A stretch of DNA of 20,834 nucleotides from a virus. Numbering within the stretch: position 1 is the stretch's first letter; every line of letters starts with the position of its first letter. Shown here piece by piece: positions 14,330-20,160 of the stretch. The position numbers and the translations under genes are program-made. The notes under the pieces were generated by a model. The model did no database searches. It was not told where the DNA came from and was given only the letters and a program-made list of their open reading frames with translations. The stretch covers positions 1-20,834 of IMG/VR virus record IMGVR_UViG_3300046804_000570. One strand, written 5' to 3'.

Positions 14330-14976
14330 TATTTTTTTAAGTTAAAGTGTCTTTGATAAATATGCATGTTGCATACAAAATGAGTATAAATACCTAAATC
14401 TAATTTTAATTCTTTTGCTACAAGCATTTGTAGTTTGCTAAAACAATACTGATCATTGCAGAATCCATATACTAGATCATTGCTTCTCATCATTACTTGC
14501 ATGTTTAGTCTTTCATTAGTAATGTAAAAATTGATAGCATAAGTGCAAATAGTATATTTATGATATAAATTTATTTCTTTTCCATCATATAATGAAATAC
14601 TAGCTTTTCTAGTTACTGGATCTTCACGTAACATATCAATAACTCTATATAACTGGCCATTTCTAAACCATTGATATCCATAATTAGAATTGACATGCCC
14701 TCTTTCATCCATCATAGATTTCCAAATAGATGCTCTTTCTGATATTGCTTCTGCGTTAGGATTTCCTGATAAATACCATTCCCATTCGTAGTCAGCGTAA
14801 CTCTTACTCCATTTTCTATAAGTTGTTTCTATTAGATTAGAATCAGGTCTTTCTATTTCAATAAGAGTATTAAATATCTGCTTAGTACCATTAGAACAAT
14901 CTTGACCATAGTTCATGATATGATCATAAAGGTGCTCAAAAGCCTCTTGTGCGTTAAAACATTTAATTGCGTACAT
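14329..14976 (-). CDS. dCMP/dUMP hydroxymethylase (thymidylate synthase fold)
   Basis: A 215-residue thymidylate-synthase-fold enzyme that aligns by eye with T4 dCMP hydroxymethylase gp42: YEWEWY (63-68), HVNSNYGYQWF (94-104), LREDPVTRKASI (116-127), catalytic Cys144 in YTICTYAINF, MRSNDLVYGFCND (163-175) against T4 MRSNDVVFGFRND, and MHIYQRHF (204-211) against T4 LHVYSRHF. Asp175 occupies the place of Asn177 in thymidylate synthase. In T4 gp42 the matching Asp confers dCMP preference, so 5-hydroxymethyl-dCMP is the predicted product. The dUMP form is the alternative. The gene overlaps the PLP gene by 14 nt and is coupled to the MazG-like gene. It is shorter than typical thymidylate synthase (about 264 residues). 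Confidence 0.85.
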   Translation of the reverse strand: MYAIKCFNAQEAFEHLYDHIMNYGQDCSNGTKQIFNTLIEIERPDSNLIETTYRKWSKSYADYEWEWYLSGNPNAEAISERASIWKSMMDERGHVNSNYGYQWFRNGQLYRVIDMLREDPVTRKASISLYDGKEINLYHKYTICTYAINFYITNERLNMQVMMRSNDLVYGFCNDQYCFSKLQMLVAKELKLDLGIYTHFVCNMHIYQRHFNLKK

Positions 14977-15868
14977 ATCCTTCGAAGTCTTTTAAATCGT
15001 TCCAGTCTCTATAAGAATCAATAAGCTTTTTATCAATAGTAGGCTTCTCTGATTCGCCTGCTACATTAAAAAACCAATCCCCTAATTTACCAAATTTATT
15101 TAGGTATTCCCAACCTTTTGCATCATAACTATTTTCACAATCAAACTCAGATGGAATTATATCTGCTAGAGAATCAAATGGTTTGTGATATGAATAGAAC
15201 TTAGCATTTCCTAATTCTCCTTGCTGAATGTTTCTACTTACTGCAACAGCATGAAAGTTTGTATTTGGTAATGCAATCTGAAGTGTTCTAACTAATACGC
15301 CTGTTGATATAACTGTCCACATTGTCTCAGGCTTTTCTTTGTCTTTAAAGTAATCGTAGACAAGTCTTACCCCTCCTGCTACAACATAAGGATGGTTTAA
15401 TCCTAGTGGTACATAATAAGCGCCAACTGCTTTAGCATACTTCTTTGCAATAATGTTTGCATTAGGCATTGCCGCTACTCGCATAAACAAAGGCTTAGCT
15501 CCGTATTCAATACATAATGCTTGGTGATCACTTACTTCTTTTGATGCAGGCATTACTAATGTAAGATCTAAACCGTATTTTTTACATAGATAAGATAAAG
15601 AAATACCGGCAAATCCTCTTCTAGGTTGAACGTATACAATCTCTTTTACTCCTTGTTTGACTAATTGTTGTATTAAAAACTCTCCTGATCTTGCTTTGTA
15701 TCCAACAGGACAAGCTAATGATTCATCTATTACATTGAATCCTTTTACTTTATTAACCTTAAACTCTTCAAATGAAGACTTAAAGTCTTTGGTTAGATCT
15801 AAATAGTCATGCAAATACATGGTATTAAGATCGTTGTTTTGAATACCATTCTGCTTATTTATAAACAT
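14963..15868 (-). CDS. Fold-type-II PLP-dependent enzyme, DNA modification
   Basis: A 301-residue protein resembling the tryptophan synthase beta / cysteine synthase / ACC deaminase superfamily. The likely Schiff-base lysine is Lys58 in CPVGYKARSGEFL, matching the FKDRG-type motif of that fold. RRGFAGISLSYLCKKYGLDL (84-103) matches the substrate-loop helix, though the usual GN(H) is replaced by RRG. NHPYVVAGGVRLVYDY follows, and STGVLVRTLQ (188-197) matches the Gly-rich phosphate-binding turn. About 50 N-terminal residues differ from housekeeping relatives. It is locked between the transferase-like and hydroxymethylase genes by 14-nt overlaps, so a role in building or tailoring an amino-acid-derived base modification is likely. 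The reaction cannot be read from sequence. Confidence 0.7.
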   Translation of the reverse strand: MFINKQNGIQNNDLNTMYLHDYLDLTKDFKSSFEEFKVNKVKGFNVIDESLACPVGYKARSGEFLIQQLVKQGVKEIVYVQPRRGFAGISLSYLCKKYGLDLTLVMPASKEVSDHQALCIEYGAKPLFMRVAAMPNANIIAKKYAKAVGAYYVPLGLNHPYVVAGGVRLVYDYFKDKEKPETMWTVISTGVLVRTLQIALPNTNFHAVAVSRNIQQGELGNAKFYSYHKPFDSLADIIPSEFDCENSYDAKGWEYLNKFGKLGDWFFNVAGESEKPTIDKKLIDSYRDWNDLKDFEGYVRN

Positions 15869-16760
15869 TGTTCGTGTAGGTTATATTGTTATTCATTAAA
15901 ATATGATCATTAGATTGGAAGTTGTCAATGTATCTGATAAAATCACATGCGACGTCTTCCATATCATAAGGCTTAGAAAAGTTCCCTGTTATATCACAAA
16001 GATAGCGTAATGCTTTGTCTTGCTTCATGTCTGGAAGTATTAACTTTAAACACTTTTTAGCATTAGATCCAATGTAAACATCTGAATCTCTGTCTACATA
16101 TTCAGGAAAATACTCTGCTAAATCCATTGCAAATGCAGTAAGAACAAAGTTCTGTCTCATGTATCCTCTTTCTCTTAGCCAATCGTTTCCGTGATCTACA
16201 ATCTCTTTTATTCCTACTTTACCTGATTTTTTAATAAAGTCTTTAATGTGATAAACAAGGTAAATAGATTCATTTAGTATAAAATTCCTTAATCCACCTT
16301 TAATCATTGGAAGTAGATATCCTTTTACATCACAGAACTTATCTTCAGGAAGAAAATACAACCATTGATTTCTATCGCTGATATCATTACGAAGTAGTTC
16401 TACAATCCAAAAGTTACCAAAGCCGTGAGTACCCCAAGGCTCATCAGTTGTTTTAGGTTTGTAATTAATACCAGATCCACATAGTCTAAACAAATAACAT
16501 AGATCAATGAAGTCTTCTTTTGTAATATGATTCTTAAGAAAGTTAATACCGTTTCCTTTCGGATCTAGCTCCTTGTGAACTAATGCTTCTAGTAGTGAAC
16601 TAAATGCAGCATACTTTCTATTGACAACATCATAAATTGGAACATGCCAAATAAGATCGTCATTAATGTCTTCTTTTGTATGTGATGCACCTTCGAACTT
16701 AAGCTCTTGCATCATTTTGGCTTTACTGTAGTAATCCAAAAAAGTATTGATCATTTCCAT
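15855..16760 (-). CDS. Amino-acid:DNA transferase / aGPT-PPlase-like protein
   Basis: A 301-residue protein that I relate to the helical families predicted by comparative genomics to attach amino acids or polyamines to activated hydroxymethyl bases (ADDT; alpha-glutamyl/putrescinyl thymine pyrophosphorylase clades). Landmarks are FRLCGSGINY (91-100), GTHGFGNFWIVELLRND (110-126), CDVKGYLLPMIKGGLR (143-158), GNDWLRERGYMRQNFVLTAF (191-210) followed by AMDLAEYFP, then YIGSNAKKCL and a terminal PYDMEDVACDFIRYID (264-279). The neighbours (hydroxymethylase, PLP enzyme, MazG) agree with that role. Two Met codons (residues 1 and 3) are possible starts; the gene overlaps the SGNH-like gene by 38 nt. 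The exact clade needs a profile search. I did not find the P-loop base kinase that usually activates the substrate. Confidence 0.6.
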   Translation of the reverse strand: MEMINTFLDYYSKAKMMQELKFEGASHTKEDINDDLIWHVPIYDVVNRKYAAFSSLLEALVHKELDPKGNGINFLKNHITKEDFIDLCYLFRLCGSGINYKPKTTDEPWGTHGFGNFWIVELLRNDISDRNQWLYFLPEDKFCDVKGYLLPMIKGGLRNFILNESIYLVYHIKDFIKKSGKVGIKEIVDHGNDWLRERGYMRQNFVLTAFAMDLAEYFPEYVDRDSDVYIGSNAKKCLKLILPDMKQDKALRYLCDITGNFSKPYDMEDVACDFIRYIDNFQSNDHILMNNNITYTNNVYK

Positions 16761-17679
16761 TTATGTAGTCTTTAATGTATATGTATTTAGATGGTCTAAT
16801 ATGAACAGATTGCTTTGCTTCCATATTATCAACAGAAAAGTTTTGATAGTCGAAATCCCACCAAATGTATTCCCAATTATTGCTTCTAGCTATTTCCTTA
16901 ATTCTCTTATTAAAGTAAAGAACTAACTCTGTTCTCAATTCTCTAGATCCGTAAAATGGTTTTCCTTTATATAAACCAGTGCCTGGAAGTTTTCTAGATT
17001 CCTCTTCTATTGGAATTAATTGAACTAAAGTTACAGATTTTAATCTAAGATCTTTTAATTGTCTTTCTAATTCAGTTAGCAACTTATCTATACCTTCTTC
17101 TCCATATTGATGTAAATGAAATCTAATATCAATGTTTCCAGCATAAAAAATTAGAGTATCAACTCCTTCAGGAATATAGTTTTTAAGACCTACTTTTAAA
17201 AATCCATGTAAAGTCTTGCCATCATTTCTGCTAATTGAATAACCTGGAAAATATGCAGACAATGAATGACTATCACCTAATACTAATTTTCTGCTTACTT
17301 TACTCAAATCTATAACTTCTGGGTCTTTAAAGCAAATATCTAAATGCTTTAATTCTTTTCTTTTAGTTAGAAGTAAGTTGTAATCAATAGGAGTATTAAC
17401 ACAATACACTTTTCCTTTAAACTCAGAAAATTGAACTAAAGAAATAATTTGTGATTCTTGGACACCTCCAAAAAAATTAAAAACATTTTCTCTATAGTTT
17501 ACTCCTTCATTAATTACTAATACATCATAATCACTGTAATTAGTTGAACTACCAAGTATTTCTACTCTTTGATTAAAGTATTTTTCTAGAGCAGATCTAG
17601 ATACAAAAGTCCATCCTGCATTATGTGAACTAAGCCTTGTGCTTAAGTTGTTCACGATTCCAATCATTCCAATTTTCAT
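16723..17679 (-). CDS. SGNH/GDSL-hydrolase-like protein in modification cassette
   Basis: A 318-residue protein. Residues 1-125 form a Rossmann-like alpha/beta segment starting MKIGMIGIVNNLSTRLSSHN with DYDVLVINEGVNY (50-62). The second part looks like an SGNH hydrolase: block I KLVLGDSHSLSAYFPG with candidate nucleophile Ser137, a GNID block at 181-184 (Asn182) and a terminal SVHIRPSKY with His293. The Asp normally three residues before that His appears to be Gln290, so catalysis may differ. SGNH proteins are esterases or acyl transferases. Here a role in adding, trimming or activating a group on the modified base is inferred from the overlap with the transferase-like gene. A glycan-type esterase is the alternative. 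The leader is CTAAATAAA. Confidence 0.55.
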   Translation of the reverse strand: MKIGMIGIVNNLSTRLSSHNAGWTFVSRSALEKYFNQRVEILGSSTNYSDYDVLVINEGVNYRENVFNFFGGVQESQIISLVQFSEFKGKVYCVNTPIDYNLLLTKRKELKHLDICFKDPEVIDLSKVSRKLVLGDSHSLSAYFPGYSISRNDGKTLHGFLKVGLKNYIPEGVDTLIFYAGNIDIRFHLHQYGEEGIDKLLTELERQLKDLRLKSVTLVQLIPIEEESRKLPGTGLYKGKPFYGSRELRTELVLYFNKRIKEIARSNNWEYIWWDFDYQNFSVDNMEAKQSVHIRPSKYIYIKDYINGNDQYFFGLLQ

Positions 17680-17680
17680 T

Positions 17681-17947
17681 TTATTTAGATTTAGTTATGT
17701 AATTATTCAATGAGCCTAAATAAGCTACTGCATCCAAAAGATTATCTTCTTTGTATGCGTAACTATGTCTTGATAATTTAAGAGCTACTAATACAGCATA
17801 GACGTCTTTTGCATCAATGTTTTTACCTGTCATACCAGATGCAATCATTGCTGCTCTATCCATTCCTTCTTCAAATGGACCGTACATTCTTTCTTTTTCT
17901 TCAGATCTATTGTTAACAATATCGTCTGCTTCTTTTAAAATATTCAT
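17681..17947 (-). CDS. DUF6378-like small phage protein
   Basis: An 88-residue helical protein with the pattern I associate with DUF6378: ILKEADDIVNNRSEEKERMYG, FEEGMDRAAMIASGMTGKNI, DAKDVYAVLVALKLSRHSY and LLDAVAYLGSLNNYI. The acidic and Asp-rich helices recall the all-alpha NTP pyrophosphatase fold, and the family is often found near phage nucleotide-metabolism genes, but no reaction is proven. Its start is coupled to the end of the upstream gene (both at 17947), and the SGNH-like gene begins just after its stop. Confidence 0.7.
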   Translation of the reverse strand: MNILKEADDIVNNRSEEKERMYGPFEEGMDRAAMIASGMTGKNIDAKDVYAVLVALKLSRHSYAYKEDNLLDAVAYLGSLNNYITKSK

Positions 17948-18699
17948 TATTCACAAGGTTTAATTTCTCCGGTTTCTGTTAAGTAAGCTTTAAAGTCTGC
18001 TAAGTTTTCAATGAATTCACGATAGCATTGAGCTTTACAAGCAATAATTAATTCTTCTTTGTTGTTGTATTTACTAAGAAATGAACTATAAATCCTTCTC
18101 TTATCTTCAGCAGATGCTTCATAGATTCCAAATTGAACTATGTAATCATATAGAACATGTAAGCCACCAGCAATCCAATTCATTTTAATTGACTTCTCTT
18201 GACAACGCATCATCTCTTGAGCATACATGTTTGCAGAGTTTATTGCTGCCATTTTAAGATCTGCATCAGAAGGAACAGGAGTAGGCGGCTCTACTTCTTT
18301 TTGCTTTACAATCTTCATTACTTCTCTTTTTTGTTCAAGAAATTTCTTAATCCATTGAACAAAATTACTAGGAGAAAAGAATACAACGTTGTTTCCTTCA
18401 GAATTGTAGTCGCCATTTAAACCTCGTTTTAAAGCGAGATTTATCTCGTCTACTGATAACTGTTCAAATGATCTAATATCTTCCATCAGAACTAACACAA
18501 GAGCCCTGTGCTCGTCGTCAGGCAGTGCTTTAGATCCTAACTTTATCTTTGCAAGTGAAATTGATCGCATTGCAAGATTCATTAAGTCTTGATCAGTTAG
18601 GCTAGATACCTTCAAAGAAGTTTGAGATTCTACGATTTCTTTTTCGTATCTAGATAAACCAGGAATTGAATTATTTGAAAGGGTTAATGAAAGTTCCAT
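17947..18699 (-). CDS. Putative replication accessory protein (250 residues), unknown
   Basis: A 250-residue, mostly helical protein starting MELSLTLSNNSIPGLSRYEK. The middle includes SVDEINLALKRGLNGDY and FFSPSNFVQWIKKFLEQ (about 99-128), followed by a charged Pro-rich linker (EVEPPTPVPSDAD) and a second helical domain. I see no P-loop and no nuclease motif. It follows the DUF4373 gene with a 29-nt overlap, the place where replication partners such as helicase loaders often sit, and the two-domain layout with a linker would fit a loader or primosome factor. That role is inferred from context only. Confidence 0.55.
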   Translation of the reverse strand: MELSLTLSNNSIPGLSRYEKEIVESQTSLKVSSLTDQDLMNLAMRSISLAKIKLGSKALPDDEHRALVLVLMEDIRSFEQLSVDEINLALKRGLNGDYNSEGNNVVFFSPSNFVQWIKKFLEQKREVMKIVKQKEVEPPTPVPSDADLKMAAINSANMYAQEMMRCQEKSIKMNWIAGGLHVLYDYIVQFGIYEASAEDKRRIYSSFLSKYNNKEELIIACKAQCYREFIENLADFKAYLTETGEIKPCE

Positions 18700-19432
18700 T
18701 TTTTATTTCTTCTGATAGTTGGTCGTGAACATTTTTCAAACTTATTAAATTCTGCTGAAATTTGCCAATTTCTTTTTTAGGCTCAACAGATCCTTTAGGA
18801 GAAAATAATCCTTGATAGTTATTAGAAATCGAATTATTAATCGCTAACTCAAGTTCTAGATCAGATTTAAGTTCCCAATCTTTTATTAGTTGCTTTTTAC
18901 CAGATTCAGTATAAGAAGATCTTTTTTCTTTTTTATAAGTAAACCATCTTTCAAACAAGAGTTCGCGTTCTGAAAGAACGTATTCTATATCTTCTTTTAT
19001 ATTATTTACTTTAATTTCATTTACTTTACTTTTCTTTTCTTTTATTTGTTGAACGGTCGTTGAACGGTCGTTAAGCATCCGTTTGGCGGCCGATGCTTTT
19101 CCTGCCAACATTCTCTGTTCTTTCATCTTAAAATATGGCTCTAAATAAACTAACATCTTAGGAGAGAAGAATTTGTTTTCTTGATCAAAATCAAACAATT
19201 CGTAATTGCAGATGACTGTTTTAATCTTAGCGTCTGATGTTCCAAACTCTTCTGCTAGTAGATCACAATCCTCTAATGGATACATCATGTCATGTTGATC
19301 TCTAAGCGTTTCCAAAAGCATAAAATATATGCCGTAACCTTCAATTCCAAGTTCTTTCCTTAGCCTTCTGATCTTACGATCATGACGTGCATTAGAAAAG
19401 TGCGGAAAGTAAAATGCCTCTTTTTGCATCAT
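18671..19432 (-). CDS. DUF4373/Lin1244-type replication protein
   Basis: I place the start at ATG 19432 (MMQKEAFYFPHFSNARHDRK; the second ATG at 19429 is equally possible) because the family normally begins about there. The longer frame, to 19501, runs through a terminator-like hairpin. Residues 6-100 form the Lin1244/Lin1753-type winged-helix domain (RKIRRLRKELGIEGYGIYFM). It is followed by a Lys-rich linker (NDRSTTVQQIKEKKSKVNEI) and a C-terminal helical domain from about residue 150 that resembles DnaD/DnaB-loader-like C-termini. Such proteins are thought to start phage replication. The linker coding region contains an 11-bp tandem repeat that could be the origin. Expression is probably set by the promoter and structured leader just upstream. 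Confidence 0.8.
   Translation of the reverse strand: MMQKEAFYFPHFSNARHDRKIRRLRKELGIEGYGIYFMLLETLRDQHDMMYPLEDCDLLAEEFGTSDAKIKTVICNYELFDFDQENKFFSPKMLVYLEPYFKMKEQRMLAGKASAAKRMLNDRSTTVQQIKEKKSKVNEIKVNNIKEDIEYVLSERELLFERWFTYKKEKRSSYTESGKKQLIKDWELKSDLELELAINNSISNNYQGLFSPKGSVEPKKEIGKFQQNLISLKNVHDQLSEEIKNGTFINPFK
19048..19069. repeat. Two tandem 11-bp repeats, candidate origin iterons
   Basis: GTTGAACGGTC occurs twice in perfect tandem and is followed by a partial third copy (GTTAAGC). Each unit includes AACG-GT-CGTT with inverted 4-bp arms. The unit length is not a multiple of three, so the repeat is not explained by a repeated peptide. It lies in the linker region of the replication gene, where some phages (lambda, for example) keep their origin. 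Confidence 0.45.
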
Positions 19433-19437
19433 ATAAA

Positions 19438-19490
19438 ATAAAAAAAGCCAGACATTGCGTAGGAGTGCAAGCTGGCTTTGGTTTTTAACC
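19438..19490 (-). terminator. Terminator-like hairpin at the end of the leader RNA
   Basis: On the minus strand an 8-bp stem AAAGCCAG/CTGGCTTT (19479-19472 with 19451-19444) is extended by an inner TTGC/GCAA stem and closes on the 8-nt loop ACTCCTAC. A TTTTTTTATTTT tract follows at once, the form of an intrinsic terminator. A small GGTT/AACC hairpin stands just before it (19490-19480). The replication gene start lies only about 5 nt after the U-tract, so the hairpin acts either as an attenuator or as the end of a short RNA. Confidence 0.75.
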
Positions 19491-19529
19491 CTATTAATCA
19501 CCTGATAGCTCCTACCCTGTCAGTTGATT
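19438..19529 (-). ncRNA. Structured leader/short RNA with kissing hairpin loops
   Basis: A transcript from the promoter at 19534-19564 would begin near 19528 and fold a first hairpin (stem arms 19523-19517 and 19508-19502, CTGA-C-AG against CT-A-TCAG with one A/C mismatch) exposing the loop GGTAGGAG. The terminator hairpin follows with loop ACTCCTAC. Seven bases, GTAGGAG and CTCCTAC, are perfectly complementary and lie wholly within the two loops. The match ends exactly at the stems, which favours a loop-loop (kissing) contact over an antiterminator helix. About 90 nt in all. It could be a riboregulatory leader of the replication gene or a separate phage small RNA. I do not recognise it as a known riboswitch class. 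5' and 3' ends are estimated. Confidence 0.55.
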
Positions 19530-19533
19530 TATG

Positions 19534-19564
19534 CAAATATAATAATATTATCTTAATTTGCAAA
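19534..19564 (-). promoter_or_regulatory. Bacteroidota-type promoter for the replication operon
   Basis: On the minus strand TTTG (19564-19561) is followed after 19 bp by TATATTTG (19541-19534). This is an exact match to the Bacteroidota primary-sigma consensus TTTG, 19-21 bp, TAnnTTTG. The -33 element lies in the last codons of the upstream gene. Transcription should start 5-8 nt downstream, near 19528, just before the first hairpin of the leader RNA. Confidence 0.75.
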
Positions 19565-19817
19565 CCCGCTTTTCAAATATGCCAGCGTAATGTGGGAAAT
19601 CTTCTTCGAATTTACGAGCAAAGTCGGCAGTATAGTTGTTGTTGACCTTGAACTCGTCGTTTTTCTGAATCATTGATTCCCATCTAATCCTTTCAAATAT
19701 TGCTCTAGAGCCAATTCTATTGTGGCCAATTGAGATCAATTCAAAAGCATAGTGAACAAATGCTTTGTAAATACTAGGATTTTTTTCTAGGTACTCTTGG
19801 AATGACAGATTTTTCAT
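19548..19817 (-). CDS. Small early phage protein (89 residues), unknown
   Basis: An 89-residue protein starting MKNLSFQEYLEKNPSIYKAF. Landmarks are FVHYAFELISIGHNRIGSRAIFERIRW and FKVNNNYTADFARKFEEDFP. The pattern of a helical start, a Gly-x-x-x-x-(G/S)-x-x-x-I-x-x-x-IRW segment and the NNNYTA(D/Y)-x-AR-x-F motif is one I recognise in Bacteroidota phages and prophages near replication genes, where it looks like a small winged-helix DNA-binding protein. The function is unknown. Its final codons contain the -33 box of the downstream promoter. Confidence 0.65.
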   Translation of the reverse strand: MKNLSFQEYLEKNPSIYKAFVHYAFELISIGHNRIGSRAIFERIRWESMIQKNDEFKVNNNYTADFARKFEEDFPHYAGIFEKRVCKLR

Positions 19818-19905
19818 TTTGTTTTATAAGTTTTAGTTTAACATAATTTGCTTTTAATTCTTTTGCAAGATGTTCTTGCCATTGGTTGAAAGTTAATTCT
19901 CTCAT
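19774..19905 (-). CDS. Small 43-residue coupled gene
   Basis: An ATG at 19905 overlaps the stop of the preceding gene (ATGA) and encodes 43 residues, MRELTFNQWQEHLAKELKAN followed by a basic tail (KLKLIKQNEKSVIPRVPRKKS). It fills the 84-nt gap and runs 44 nt into the next gene in another frame. The stop-start coupling is good evidence for translation, but the overlap is long. The first residues are similar to the start of the next protein (MKNLSFQEY), perhaps by chance. No family is known to me. Confidence 0.5.
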   Translation of the reverse strand: MRELTFNQWQEHLAKELKANYVKLKLIKQNEKSVIPRVPRKKS

Positions 19906-20156
19906 AATTTTTGAAGTTTTACAATATTCCAATTTGGAATTCCTATTGTTCTATTAATTAATGTTGGATGATTAAAGATCAAAGTTCTATCATCTTGAGT
20001 AGTATCAATCAATCTACTAGTGATTGTTTCAGTTGTAATACCAACTTTATATTCGCACTCGTACATTTCACCAATAGATAGTTTGTACTTTTTTACTTCA
20101 AAGATAAAGATCTCTCTTCCTGAATCTGCTTTTAATACGTCTGTGACATTTCTCAT
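19902..20156 (-). CDS. Small beta-rich phage protein (84 residues), unknown
   Basis: An 84-residue protein, MRNVTDVLKADSGREIFIFE onward, ending RTIGIPNWNIVKLQKL. Alternating hydrophobic and polar residues point to a small beta barrel or sheet. There is no membrane segment. It lies 4 nt after the preceding gene and is coupled to the 43-residue gene. I do not recognise a family. Confidence 0.6.
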   Translation of the reverse strand: MRNVTDVLKADSGREIFIFEVKKYKLSIGEMYECEYKVGITTETITSRLIDTTQDDRTLIFNHPTLINRTIGIPNWNIVKLQKL

Positions 20157-20160
20157 TTTT

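Noticed and set aside
17681-17947. Calling the DUF6378-like protein a second MazG enzyme
   Set aside because: It is helical and acidic but lacks a clear EExxE plus ExxD motif pair, so an enzymatic call is not supported.
19433-19501. Upstream extension of the replication protein to a start at 19501
   Set aside because: The extra 23 residues are encoded by the terminator-like hairpin and U-tract, do not look like the family, and the conserved domain begins at the ATG pair at 19432/19429.
19774-19817. Gene duplication suggested by MRELTFNQW and MKNLSFQEY at adjacent starts
   Set aside because: The similarity covers only about nine residues and the rest of the two proteins do not match.
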